Translations under genes and position numbers: made by a program
Notes under the pieces: generated by a model
What the model was told of the DNA's origin: nothing
Databases searched by the model: none
Seen by the model: only the letters and a program-made list of their open reading frames with translations
In this document: piece after piece, positions 43,777 to 52,435 of the stretch
Numbering within the stretch: position 1 is the stretch's first letter
Layout of the letters: every line of letters starts with the position of its first letter
NCBI GenBank assembly: GCA_964450955.1
Contig: CAYVFI010000009.1
Coordinates: 1-64,000 of the forward strand
Length of the DNA: 64,000 nt
Direction of reading: 5' to 3'
From: CAYNWT01 sp964450955
GTDB lineage: Bacteria > Planctomycetota > Planctomycetia > Planctomycetales > Planctomycetaceae

Positions 43777-45186
43777 TTACGTCAGAATGTCTGACACAAC
43801 CTCACCCTCAACATCTGTTAGCCGGAAATCTCGGCCGGCGTAGCGGTAGGTGAGGCGTTCGTGGTCGATGCCGAGGATGTGCAGCAGCGTTGCGTGCATG
43901 TCGTGCATGTGGACTTTGTCGACGATAGCTTCGTGGCCGAACTCGTCGGTGGCTCCGTGTGAGTAACCGGATTTCACGCCGGCTCCACAAAGGAACTGAG
44001 TGAACCCCTTCGGGTTGTGATCGCGGCCGGTTGAGTTTTGCTGGAACGGGTTCCGCCCGAACTCGCCGCCCCACCACAATAGCGTGTCTTCCAGCAAGCC
44101 GCGGGCTTTGAGATCGGCAATCAAACCGGCGACCGGTTTGTCTGTGGCTTTGGCGTGGTTCGCATGCTGATGCAGATTGCTGTGCTGGTCCCAACGCGGG
44201 TTGTTTCCGTTATCGGCGTAGTTGACTTGGATGTAGCGGACGCCCTGCTCTGCCATGCGCCGCGCCAACAAGCACTGTTTGCCAAAGTCGTCGGTTTCTT
44301 TTTCGCCGATGCCGTACATGTCCATCGTGGCTTTTGATTCGGCAGACAAATCCGTGAGCCCCGGCGCGTGCATTTGCATGCGATATGCGAGTTCGTAGGA
44401 ACCGATGACGGCTTTGAGTTCGTCTTCGGCGGGCGACGCGGAAATTTGTTCGCGATTGAGCGACTGCATGAGTTCAAACTGCCGCTTTTGCATCATGGGC
44501 GAGAGGCTGCCGTTGGCGATGTGATTGAACTTCGCCTTTCCGGCCGGCTGTCCGGCTCGACCAATCGCGGTTCCCTGATACCGGGCGGGCAAAAATGCGT
44601 TTGAGTAATTGCGAGGGCCGCCGTTGGACATCGACGGGCAAATGGTGATGTATGCGGGCAGGTTTTGGTTCTCGGTGCCCAGTCCGTACGAGATCCACGA
44701 ACCCATGGACGGACGGATGAGGTTGGTCGCCCCGGTGTGCAGGAACAACGTGCTGGGACCGTGCGCGACGCCGTCGGTGTGCATGCTGTGGATGAAGCAC
44801 AAGTCGTCGACATGCTTAGCGATCTCAGGAAACAGTTCGGAAACCCAGTGACCTGTTTCGCCGTACTGCCGGAATCGCCACAGCGATTTCATGAGCACTT
44901 CGTCGGTGCCGCCCATGTCCATCTTGGCGACCTTGCGAGAATCGTCGAACTTCAGCTTTCGACCGTGATCGCGTTCCAGCCGAGGCTTGTAGTCGAACGT
45001 GTCGACGTGGCTTGGCCCGCCCTGCATAAACACAAAGATGATCCGCTTCGCTCGCGGAGTGAACATCGGCAGCAGTCCAGAACCGGCAGTCGCATCTTGA
45101 GAACACATTGCCGACAGCGCAAGGGATCCGAACCCGCAGGCAGCGCGGTTCAGGAAGCTTCGTCGGTCTGGTGTGTTCGTCATCAT
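43777..45186 (-). CDS. DUF1501 protein with Tat signal (second pair)
   Basis: A 469-residue DUF1501 protein with a twin-arginine signal (DRRSFLNRAACGFGSLAL). Family blocks are AKRIIFVFMQGGPSHVDTF, GEFGRNPF and LGIDHERLTYRYAGRDFRL near the C-terminus. Compared with the first copy (11.9-13.4 kb) it has no inserted linker after the signal. Its start overlaps the stop of the upstream GxxExxY gene (ATGA), so translation is coupled to an unrelated protein. The sulfatase follows 71 bp downstream; the three may share a transcript. Confidence 0.92.
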   Translation of the reverse strand: MMTNTPDRRSFLNRAACGFGSLALSAMCSQDATAGSGLLPMFTPRAKRIIFVFMQGGPSHVDTFDYKPRLERDHGRKLKFDDSRKVAKMDMGGTDEVLMKSLWRFRQYGETGHWVSELFPEIAKHVDDLCFIHSMHTDGVAHGPSTLFLHTGATNLIRPSMGSWISYGLGTENQNLPAYITICPSMSNGGPRNYSNAFLPARYQGTAIGRAGQPAGKAKFNHIANGSLSPMMQKRQFELMQSLNREQISASPAEDELKAVIGSYELAYRMQMHAPGLTDLSAESKATMDMYGIGEKETDDFGKQCLLARRMAEQGVRYIQVNYADNGNNPRWDQHSNLHQHANHAKATDKPVAGLIADLKARGLLEDTLLWWGGEFGRNPFQQNSTGRDHNPKGFTQFLCGAGVKSGYSHGATDEFGHEAIVDKVHMHDMHATLLHILGIDHERLTYRYAGRDFRLTDVEGEVVSDILT

Positions 45187-45566
45187 GCATTTTCCTGTGT
45201 CAGCACAAGTCGTTTGAACTGCAAGCTCGCCGCGCCGAAGTTGAGCAACAGGCCGCGCTGAAACCCAGTCGCGCGCAGGTAGTTGATGACCTGTGCATCT
45301 TCGCTTCCGCCGATGTCACTTAGGGCTTTCGTCTCAACGATAATGTCAGAGTAGCAGACGAAATCCGGGCGGTACCCGACTTCCAATTGTTGTTCCTTGT
45401 AAAACACGGCCACTTCGCGCTCGCGTTCAAATGGGATGGACCGCAGCCGCAGTTCGATCGCCAGGGCATGCTGGTAGACTCGTTCATGAAATCCTCGCCG
45501 CATGATTCGATGCACTTCCATCGCTGCGCCGATTATTGCATGAGTTTGTGAGTCTTTCTGCGACAT
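45183..45566 (-). CDS. GxxExxY protein (nuclease-like) inside a PSCyt/DUF1501 operon
   Basis: A 127-residue protein of the GxxExxY family: IIGAAMEVHRIM, then the signature G-F-H-E-R-V-Y-QHAL. Next comes RPDFVCYSDIIVETKAL, which has the D...E-x-K pattern of PD-(D/E)xK nucleases; the ending GLLLNFGAASLQFKRLV is also typical. Enzymatic activity is not proven for the family. Its stop overlaps the DUF1501 start, while the PSCyt/DUF1549 gene lies upstream beyond CGCAGATT repeats. It looks inserted between the two usual operon partners. An upstream TTG start at 45581 is possible; the ATG at 45566 is preferred because SQKDSQTHAIIGAAMEVH resembles known starts. Confidence 0.85.
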   Translation of the reverse strand: MSQKDSQTHAIIGAAMEVHRIMRRGFHERVYQHALAIELRLRSIPFEREREVAVFYKEQQLEVGYRPDFVCYSDIIVETKALSDIGGSEDAQVINYLRATGFQRGLLLNFGAASLQFKRLVLTQENA

Positions 45567-45603
45567 GGTTCTTATCTGCAAATTGGGTGCGAGGACACAA
45601 AAT

Positions 45604-45634
45604 AAATCTGCGTGAATCTGCGCAAATCTGCGGA
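45604..45634. repeat. CGCAGATT repeat, locus 2 (forward AATCTGCG arm)
   Basis: This 31-bp segment is nearly the same as the right arm of locus 1 (aaatctgcg, three units). It lies 37 bp upstream of the GxxExxY start. The bases before it (gggtgcgaggacac) also resemble the spacer of locus 1. Confidence 0.8.
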
Positions 45635-45724
45635 TGAAACCTGCGACTCAGTCATTCTGTCTGCCTGGCGGTTTAGGCATTGAGTCGTTCTTGTTTGTAG
45701 GCACCGCTCGTGCGGATAATTCTA

Positions 45725-45754
45725 TCCGCAGATTTGCACAGATTCTCGCAGATT
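45725..45754. repeat. CGCAGATT repeat, locus 3 (opposite orientation)
   Basis: This 30-bp segment matches the left arm of locus 1 (tccgcagatttgcacagatt and on). With locus 2 it forms a divergent pair around a 90-bp spacer, between the PSCyt/DUF1549 stop and the GxxExxY gene. Nothing else is recognised in 45567-45809. Confidence 0.8.
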
Positions 45755-45809
45755 GGGTTTGTGGAGATTGAACAGGAATGGCAATTGAAAGTGGCCGCAC
45801 GCGATGCTG

Positions 45810-48554
45810 CTACCTCACATACCGGAAATCGACGCTTCCCATCACGGCCTGGCAAACGACGGCCCATTGTTCAATTTGTTCCTGGCTGTCGCCATCTTTA
45901 ATGAACGACAAGGCTAACTCAGTTTCTGATGATGTTGGTAAGCGGCCCAGTGCTTTTTCGTAGAGTAATTCTAGTCGCTCGTGATCGTTGAGCTTGTTGG
46001 ATAGCAATTGTTTGGCGGTCGCGGTTGCGTGTTCGAGAATTAGTGGGCTGTTCATTAAGTACAAGGCTTGAGTTGAAAGTGTGCTGACGTTGCGGCGACC
46101 GATAGAGAGGTTCGGGTCGGGAAAGTCGAACACGGTAAACATCGGGTGCAACCGGTTCCGAAACACGGGCAGGTAAACGCTGCGATGGTCTGATGTGAAC
46201 TTGTAGCCGTAGCCGCTCTTCGTTCCTTTGCGAACCGAATCGCTGACGGGCTCCAGGTTGAGCTTGCCACTGAGTGAGTAGACAGAATCGCGCAGTGTCT
46301 CGGCCTGCAATCGGCGCAGGTTTTGGTGCGAGAACAAACGGTTTTCCGGGTCCGTGGTTGTTTGTTTGTCGGTCGCTGCGGTGCTTAGCTGATAGGTTCG
46401 CGAGAGCACGATTGATCGGATGAGCTTCTTCATTGACCAACCGCCGTCGACAAATTGTAGGGCGAGGTGGTCGAGGAGTTCGGGGTTGGAAGGACGTTCG
46501 CCGGGTTTCCCGAAGTTGTCGACGGTTCGAACCAATCCGGAACCGAACAGGTGGTGCCAGACACGGTTCACGGCAACCTTCGCCGTGAGCGGGTTGGTCG
46601 GACTGGCGATCCAATTTGCAAATTCCAGGCGGCCGCTGGCTCCGTTGGGTATGGACGCGGGAGCTTGCGATGCGACAGACAGGAACCCGCGAGGAACCTT
46701 GGCTCCCAGATTGCGAACGTTGCCACGAATGGCGACGTGAAAATCTGCAGGCTTCTTTTCTTCTTCGACAGAGAGTACCTGGGCGGTTGCGGCCAGAGCC
46801 TTCTGTTTCTTCTTTAGTTTCACCTCAACCGACGCCACATCACGTCGAGCCGCCTTGATTTGACTCTGGAGTCTGGCCACCTCCGGATTTTCTTTGCCGG
46901 ACAAAGTCAGGCGGACGGCGTCCGCAATCACTACAGCGGTGGTTCCAGAGGTGTGAATAGTCACTGTCGCTGTATCACCAGGCTCGAACTCAAACGCACC
47001 CAGTGAGACGAATTGTTGTGCCGGTGCTTGTCGCTGATCGATGCGAACCGTTTTCAGCTCTGTTTCGTTTCGCAGCACGGTGATGGGTGTGGAGGCGTCG
47101 CGGTTCGTTCCTTCAGTGTACGAGATTAGTAGATCGTGAGTTCCATGGTTCCTGACGTCGAAGTTGTAGACCGCCTTGGCTGTCTTGTCGGTTGTGTGGA
47201 TGTAGCGTTTGCCTACGAAGCCTTTCACGAAAGTGCTGTCTGTCCAGGCTCCGATCAGTTCTGCTTTGTCGTCATCGATAGTGGTGGCAGGCAGTTGTTG
47301 GAGCAACGCATTCAGCACTTGCTTTCGCTTCTTTAAAGTCGCAGTCAACGCCTCAACGTTTTCCGCAGCAACCTTGCCGGCAGGTTCTGTACTCGGGAGC
47401 CTGCGGGTAATCCAGTTGGAAACATTGCCATCCACCAACGATTTCGTGCTCCGAAAAATTCCGGCCAGCGCGTAGTAGTCGGTCGTCGGGATGGGATCGA
47501 ACTTATGATCGTGGCACCGCGCGCAGCCGATGGTCATTCCCAGAAACGCGCGGCCGATGGTGTCGATTTGTTCGTCGACGACATCCATCCGCAACTGGCG
47601 TTTGTCCTGGTTCTCGTAGTTGGTTGGCCCCAGCGCGAGGAAGCCCGTTGCTGTGAGTTGTCTTGCGCGATGTAGTGAGTCGTTGCTGTTCAGCAGATCG
47701 CCGGCGATTTGTTCCTTAATGAATTCGTCGAACGGCGTGTCGCGGTTGAACGCATCAATGACGTAGTTGCGGTACCGCCATGCGACCTTAAACAGCAGCG
47801 AACGCCCGCCGCCGGTTGAGTCGGAATACCGAGCCACATCTAACCAGTGACGTCCCCAGCGTTCGCCGAAGTGGCGGGATGAGAGGAGTTCGTCAACGAC
47901 CGTTTCGAATGCGTGATCAGATTCGTCCTGCAGGAACGCGTCAATTGCTGCGGGTGGTGGTGGTAGGCCGATTAAGTCGAAGTAGATACGTCGCAGCAAT
48001 GTGCGTTTGTCTGCATCGTTGGCAGGAACCAATCCGGCCTGATCCATCGCCGCTAGCGTGAAGCGATCGATATTGTTTTTGGGCCAGGCTGTGTCTTTGG
48101 GCTTCGGAACCGGATGTGGCTTCGGTTTTTGAAACGCCCAGAACGCGCGGCCTTTCTTCATGTCGATGCCATTCGCATGCGCGGTGGTCTGACCGTCGCG
48201 TGGATCCGGCGCACCCATGCTGATCCATTTTTCGAAGTCGGCGATGACCGAATCAGGCAGCTTGCCACTGGGTGGCATCTCGTAATCGTCGTACTTGATG
48301 CTGCCGAGCAGCAGGCTCTCGTCTGGTTTCCCCGGAACGACGGCAGGTCCTGAGTCGCCACCTTTGTGCGTTGCCGATCGGGTATCCAGCAACAGTCCGC
48401 CGCGGATATTTTTGGCGTCAGCGGCGTGGCACTTGTAGCAGTGCTGGACCAGCACCGGCCGGATTTTCTTCTCGAAGAACGCCAGCCCTTCCGCATCCTG
48501 GGCGCTGGCGGTTGTCGCCGTGAGCAGCATCAGGATGGCGAGTGCTTGTCTCAT
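45810..48554 (-). CDS. PSCyt1-DUF1549-golvesin-like-DUF1553 secreted protein
   Basis: A 914-residue exported protein. A signal peptide (LAILMLLTATTASA) precedes PSCyt1 with C39-YK-C42-H43. DUF1549 follows, with WGRHWLDVARYSDSTGG and a second CARCHDHKFDP motif. Between it and DUF1553 (NPLTAKVAVNRVWHHLFG) there is an extra beta-rich domain of about 110 residues (DLLISYTEGTNRDASTP, VVIADAVRLTL) that resembles a golvesin/Xly-type carbohydrate-binding module. A similar module ends the divergent FAD oxidoreductase. The partner DUF1501 gene is separated from it by repeats and a GxxExxY gene. Confidence 0.9.
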   Translation of the reverse strand: MRQALAILMLLTATTASAQDAEGLAFFEKKIRPVLVQHCYKCHAADAKNIRGGLLLDTRSATHKGGDSGPAVVPGKPDESLLLGSIKYDDYEMPPSGKLPDSVIADFEKWISMGAPDPRDGQTTAHANGIDMKKGRAFWAFQKPKPHPVPKPKDTAWPKNNIDRFTLAAMDQAGLVPANDADKRTLLRRIYFDLIGLPPPPAAIDAFLQDESDHAFETVVDELLSSRHFGERWGRHWLDVARYSDSTGGGRSLLFKVAWRYRNYVIDAFNRDTPFDEFIKEQIAGDLLNSNDSLHRARQLTATGFLALGPTNYENQDKRQLRMDVVDEQIDTIGRAFLGMTIGCARCHDHKFDPIPTTDYYALAGIFRSTKSLVDGNVSNWITRRLPSTEPAGKVAAENVEALTATLKKRKQVLNALLQQLPATTIDDDKAELIGAWTDSTFVKGFVGKRYIHTTDKTAKAVYNFDVRNHGTHDLLISYTEGTNRDASTPITVLRNETELKTVRIDQRQAPAQQFVSLGAFEFEPGDTATVTIHTSGTTAVVIADAVRLTLSGKENPEVARLQSQIKAARRDVASVEVKLKKKQKALAATAQVLSVEEEKKPADFHVAIRGNVRNLGAKVPRGFLSVASQAPASIPNGASGRLEFANWIASPTNPLTAKVAVNRVWHHLFGSGLVRTVDNFGKPGERPSNPELLDHLALQFVDGGWSMKKLIRSIVLSRTYQLSTAATDKQTTTDPENRLFSHQNLRRLQAETLRDSVYSLSGKLNLEPVSDSVRKGTKSGYGYKFTSDHRSVYLPVFRNRLHPMFTVFDFPDPNLSIGRRNVSTLSTQALYLMNSPLILEHATATAKQLLSNKLNDHERLELLYEKALGRLPTSSETELALSFIKDGDSQEQIEQWAVVCQAVMGSVDFRYVR

Positions 48555-48669
48555 GGGCTCGGTGGAAAGCGGAATTGGGAGGGACCTCTAGTTTACTTTC
48601 GACGGGTCAGGGTTGCGACGTTCAATTCGGAAGCGGGCCGGTTATGCTTTTACCCAAGTATCATTATGG

Positions 48670-48690
48670 CCCGCAGATTACGCAGATTTG
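48670..48690. repeat. CGCAGATT repeat, locus 4 (short)
   Basis: The segment cccgcagattacgcagattt holds two units only. It lies in the divergent gap between the PSCyt/DUF1549 and FAD oxidoreductase genes, 36 bp upstream of the latter start. Confidence 0.7.
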
Positions 48691-48726
48691 ACAGGCGGAA
48701 CGTGGGCACACAGCGAAAGAACCTCC

Positions 48727-50793
48727 ATGCGGCTGCTAATCGTTACTCTTATTTTCACAACCTCAGTCGCTGCCAGCGCTGAAGAACATTCGGCAGATCT
48801 TGTTGTCTACGGCGGGACTTCGGCCGGAGTCATGACCGCGGTTCAGGCTCGGCGAATGGGCAAGACGGCGATTGTGATCGAACCCAGTCAGCACCTGGGC
48901 GGATTGACCAGCAGTGGCCTGGGCTGGACGGATAGCGGCAACAAGAACGCGATCGGCGGCGTCTCGCGTGAGTTCTATCAGCGAGTGAAGCAGCACTACG
49001 ACAAGCCCGAGTCGTGGGTGCACGTGTACCAGAATCGCTACAGCCGCTATCGACCGCAGGACGATGCGATGTGGACGTTCGAACCGAAGATCGCTGAAGG
49101 CATCTTTGAAGCGTTTGTGAAAGAAAACGACATCAAGGTCTTCAAGGGCGAACGTCTTGACCGAACTGACGGTGGGGTAACGACGGTCGATAGCCACATC
49201 GCGTCCATTCGGACTGAGTCCGGTCATGTGTTCAAAGCGAAGATGTTTGTGGACGCAACTTACGAAGGCGATTTGCTGGATGCCGCGGGAGTGACGTTTA
49301 CGGTTGGCCGTGAGAGCAACAGTCAGTACGACGAGACGCTTAACGGAGTTCAAAAGACAAAGAATACGCACAACCATTTGTTCAAAGTGAATGTTGATCC
49401 TTACGTGGTTCCGGGCGACAAAAGCAGCGGATTGGTTTGGGGCGTTCACGGCGAGCCGCCGGGCGAAGACGGCGCAGGCGATCATCGCATGCAGGCGTAT
49501 TGCTATCGCATGTGCATGTCGAACGTCCCGGCGAACCGCGTTCCGTTTCCCAAGCCGGATGGCTATGACGAAACGATGTACGAACTGTTGTTTCGCAACT
49601 TCGAAGCGGGCGACATGCGGTTCCCGATGAAGCCGGACATGATGCCCAATGGCAAAACAGACACAAACAACAACTGCGCGTTTAGCACCGATGCACTTGG
49701 GCTGAACTACAAGTACCCAACTGCATCATACGCTGAACGTGACACAATTTTGAAAGAACATGAACGCTATCAGAAGGGGTTGATGTGGACCCTGGCAAAC
49801 CATCCGCGCACACCGCCGGCCATTCGGAACCAGATGAATAAGTGGGGCCTGGCTGCGGACGAGTTCACCGACAATGGCAACTGGCCGCACCAGATTTATG
49901 TTCGAGAAGGCCGCCGGATGGTTTCGGACTACGTGCAGACTGAGAAAGACTGTCGGCGGGTTCGGATCGCTGCTGATAGCGTGGGGCTGGGTTCGTACAA
50001 CATGGACTCACACAACGTGCAGCGGTATGTCACGCCGGAAGGCTTCGTGCAGAACGAGGGCGACGTGCAGGAATCGCCCGGTGGTGCGTACGCGATTAGT
50101 TACCAAGCGATTGTTCCGAAACGTGGCGAAGCGAAGAACCTGTTGGTGCCGGTGTGCCTGTCGTCGTCGCACATTGCTTACGGTTCAATTCGTATGGAAC
50201 CGGTCTTTATGGTTCTGGGGCAGTCTGCGGCAACGGCGGCCGTGATGGCGATTGACGAAGGTATTGCGGTTCAGGACGTGAAGTACGACAAGCTTCGCGA
50301 ACGACTGATTGCCGATAAGCAGGTTCTGGACATTCCGAAGAACTCACCGCCGAAGATCGTGATCCCAAAATCGAAACTGGCTGGCATCGTTATCGACGAC
50401 GAAGAAGCCGAGTACGTTGGCGAGTGGACCAGAAGCAGTTCGGTTGGTCCGTATGTCGAACGCGGCTATCACCACGATGCCAACAACGGTCAGGGCAAAA
50501 AGAAAGCGATCTTCAAGGCGACACTTCCGGTCGGCAAGTACGACATCATGCTGGCCTACACTCCGAATAAGAATCGGGCGACCAACGTGGAGGTTCAGGT
50601 TTCTTCCGGCAATCTGGGTCCGTGGCCGGGACCGACTGTAAACATGCGCGAGAAACCCAGCGATCCGAATGGCTTTGTGAAGATCCGGAGTTGCGTGTGC
50701 ACGCAGGAGATGGAAGTCACGGTCGCGGTAACAAACAAAGATGCGGATGGGTATGTTGTTGTTGATGCTGTGCAGTTTGTGGCTGTGCAGTGA
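48727..50793 (+). CDS. Secreted FAD-dependent oxidoreductase with golvesin-like C-terminal domain
   Basis: A 688-residue exported flavoprotein. The start at 48727 gives a signal peptide (LLIVTLIFTTSVAASA). It is followed by the FAD-binding DLVVYGGTSAGVMTAVQA and QHLGGLTSSGLGWTDSG of the FAD-oxidored family (PF12831 type), common in planctomycetes and in polysaccharide loci. Residues about 590-688 form a golvesin-like beta-domain ending in VVDAVQFVAV. Substrates of this family are not known; oxidation of sugars or of secondary alcohols is often suggested. An upstream in-frame start would add sequence encoded by a CGCAGATT repeat and is rejected. The gene is divergent from the PSCyt/DUF1549 gene. 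Confidence 0.85.
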   Translation: MRLLIVTLIFTTSVAASAEEHSADLVVYGGTSAGVMTAVQARRMGKTAIVIEPSQHLGGLTSSGLGWTDSGNKNAIGGVSREFYQRVKQHYDKPESWVHVYQNRYSRYRPQDDAMWTFEPKIAEGIFEAFVKENDIKVFKGERLDRTDGGVTTVDSHIASIRTESGHVFKAKMFVDATYEGDLLDAAGVTFTVGRESNSQYDETLNGVQKTKNTHNHLFKVNVDPYVVPGDKSSGLVWGVHGEPPGEDGAGDHRMQAYCYRMCMSNVPANRVPFPKPDGYDETMYELLFRNFEAGDMRFPMKPDMMPNGKTDTNNNCAFSTDALGLNYKYPTASYAERDTILKEHERYQKGLMWTLANHPRTPPAIRNQMNKWGLAADEFTDNGNWPHQIYVREGRRMVSDYVQTEKDCRRVRIAADSVGLGSYNMDSHNVQRYVTPEGFVQNEGDVQESPGGAYAISYQAIVPKRGEAKNLLVPVCLSSSHIAYGSIRMEPVFMVLGQSAATAAVMAIDEGIAVQDVKYDKLRERLIADKQVLDIPKNSPPKIVIPKSKLAGIVIDDEEAEYVGEWTRSSSVGPYVERGYHHDANNGQGKKKAIFKATLPVGKYDIMLAYTPNKNRATNVEVQVSSGNLGPWPGPTVNMREKPSDPNGFVKIRSCVCTQEMEVTVAVTNKDADGYVVVDAVQFVAVQ

Positions 50794-50803
50794 TCTGTTT
50801 TGG

Positions 50804-50885
50804 TCCGCAGATTTGCGCGGATTCACGCAGGTTTGTTTCTGTTGTCCGAGCACTTCGTCTGTGGAAATCTGCGTCAATCTGCGGA
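50804..50885. repeat. CGCAGATT repeat, locus 5 (inverted arrays)
   Basis: A left array, 50804-50834 (tccgcagatttgcgcggatt and on), and a right array, 50865-50885 (aaatctgcgtcaatctgcgga), face each other around a 30-bp spacer. It follows the FAD oxidoreductase stop by 10 bp and lies 62 bp before the transporter. Confidence 0.85.
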
Positions 50886-50947
50886 TGTAACGACGAACCC
50901 AATTCCCAGATCCTGCGCCTGCGCATCGATAGCTTGACTGAACGCCA

Positions 50948-52435
50948 ATGAACACACCTAACCAAAAACCCTGGTACTCGCGAATCGGGCCGGCTCTCAT
51001 CGTTGCCGCGGTGGTCCTGGGGCCGGGGTCGATTCTGACGAGTTCCAAAGTGGGTTCGACGTTTGGGCTTATCGGTTTGCCAGTGGTCATGGGCGCGGCG
51101 ATTCTGATGATCGCGATGGTCGCGCTGTCGGCTCGGTTGGGCGCGGTTTACGAGAACAGTTTGTGTGACGAACTTGCTGCTCGGCTTGGCCGGCCGGTCG
51201 CTGTGTTCATTGGGCTCACACTGTTCACACTGGTGGCGTTCTTCCAGTCGTCTAACAACATCGCACTGATTGGCGGTGTTGAACCACTGTTTGGTGATGA
51301 GCCGCTTAGCTTTGGAGCTCGAGCCGCCACGTTGGTGGTCGCGAACCTGTTGATCATTGCCAGTCTGTATCTGGTTCGGAACCTCTACAGTTCCATAGAA
51401 GGGCTCATGAAGTTGTTGATGGGGCTGATGACGGTTGCGTTTCTGGTGAACTTCGTTGTGGTTCTCAGCAAGCCGCAATCGTTTACACCCGCAGCACCTA
51501 CCGGCGATTTGGATTGGATTCCGCTACTGGGGATGATCGGAACGACCTTTTCTGTTGGCGGAGCGTTCTACCAGGCGTACCTGGTGAAAGAAAAAGGTTG
51601 GGTCCTGGACCAGGTACGTTCGGGCGTGTTCGATTCGATATTCAGTATCACAATGTTGGGCATCGTGACGGCAATCGTGTTGCTCACATCGTGGCGTGTG
51701 TTCTACGGCAACCCGCAACCCGTGACGCTGGAAACTGTTGGCGATGTGGCCCGGCAGTTGGAACCATCGTTCGGGGCCAGCGCGAAGGTGATTTTCTGCG
51801 GTGGTATTCTGGCAGGTGCGTTAAGTTCGTTTCTTGTGAACGCGCTGATTGGTGGCACTGTGATGTCGGACGCGATTGGAAAGGGTTCGCGGCTGCAGGA
51901 TAAGTGGCCCGTGCACATGACGGTTGTCGCTTTGCTTGTCGGAATGGTGGTGGCGATTGCCGGACTGCAGAACAAAGAAAGTGTCGTCCCGCTCATCACG
52001 CTTGCTCAGGCCTGCACGGTCGTTGGGTTGCCGGCTCTCGCTGCGGCACTGCTGTATCTGGGAACGCGGCCAGAGCTTACGGGTGCACGGAAGGTTCCCC
52101 GGCCAATCCTGGTTACGGCGACTATTGGCTTGGTTGTCGCCTGCCTGCTGATGTTCCTGTTGGCTCAAAAAGTCTACGCAAAACTTAGCGTGACTGAAGA
52201 ATCCGTTGCTACCGTTGCTGCCGCCACCGCGGTCGCCCAGGTTTCCTTATCCGTCGATGAAACCGTCAATTTCTCTCAGACGTGGAATACTGCCGTATTC
52301 CACGCGAGACGTGTCCGCTTCACATCCGATCCGGCAATTACACTACGGTGGGCGGACACAACCGGGGATTCGTCGGACTCGCGCAGGAAGGGCACCTTCG
52401 CACATGACAATAGAACAGACGTCAGCAGAATCTAA
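50948..52435 (+). CDS. Nramp-family-like transporter without the canonical metal-site motifs
   Basis: A 495-residue membrane protein with about eleven helices and the Nramp/LeuT layout. The family's DPGN in helix 1 appears as G25-PGS28 (VVLGPGSILTSS), and helix 6, which normally carries A-x-x-M-P-H, reads SVGGAFYQAYLV. The Asp and Asn and Met ligands for Mn/Fe are therefore absent. The substrate is probably not a standard transition metal; related families carry magnesium or unknown substrates. The last 70 residues are hydrophilic and contain a 24-bp hairpin at 52281-52304 in frame, so the natural end may lie earlier. The end of the gene overlaps the next small gene by 32 bp. Confidence 0.8.
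   Translation: MNTPNQKPWYSRIGPALIVAAVVLGPGSILTSSKVGSTFGLIGLPVVMGAAILMIAMVALSARLGAVYENSLCDELAARLGRPVAVFIGLTLFTLVAFFQSSNNIALIGGVEPLFGDEPLSFGARAATLVVANLLIIASLYLVRNLYSSIEGLMKLLMGLMTVAFLVNFVVVLSKPQSFTPAAPTGDLDWIPLLGMIGTTFSVGGAFYQAYLVKEKGWVLDQVRSGVFDSIFSITMLGIVTAIVLLTSWRVFYGNPQPVTLETVGDVARQLEPSFGASAKVIFCGGILAGALSSFLVNALIGGTVMSDAIGKGSRLQDKWPVHMTVVALLVGMVVAIAGLQNKESVVPLITLAQACTVVGLPALAAALLYLGTRPELTGARKVPRPILVTATIGLVVACLLMFLLAQKVYAKLSVTEESVATVAAATAVAQVSLSVDETVNFSQTWNTAVFHARRVRFTSDPAITLRWADTTGDSSDSRRKGTFAHDNRTDVSRI
52281..52304. repeat. Hairpin in the 3' end of the transporter gene
   Basis: cgtggaatac and its exact reverse complement gtattccacg flank the loop tgcc, giving a 10-bp perfect stem. It encodes WNTAVFHA in the extended tail. 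No T-run follows; a REP-type unit is likely. Confidence 0.7.

Noticed and set aside
48613..48726. Upstream extension of the FAD oxidoreductase
   Set aside because: It would translate a CGCAGATT repeat and hide the signal peptide that starts at 48727.
41988..50885. CGCAGATT arrays as a CRISPR
   Set aside because: The units are about 10-11 bp, adjacent without spacers, and lie at separate loci; no cas genes are present.
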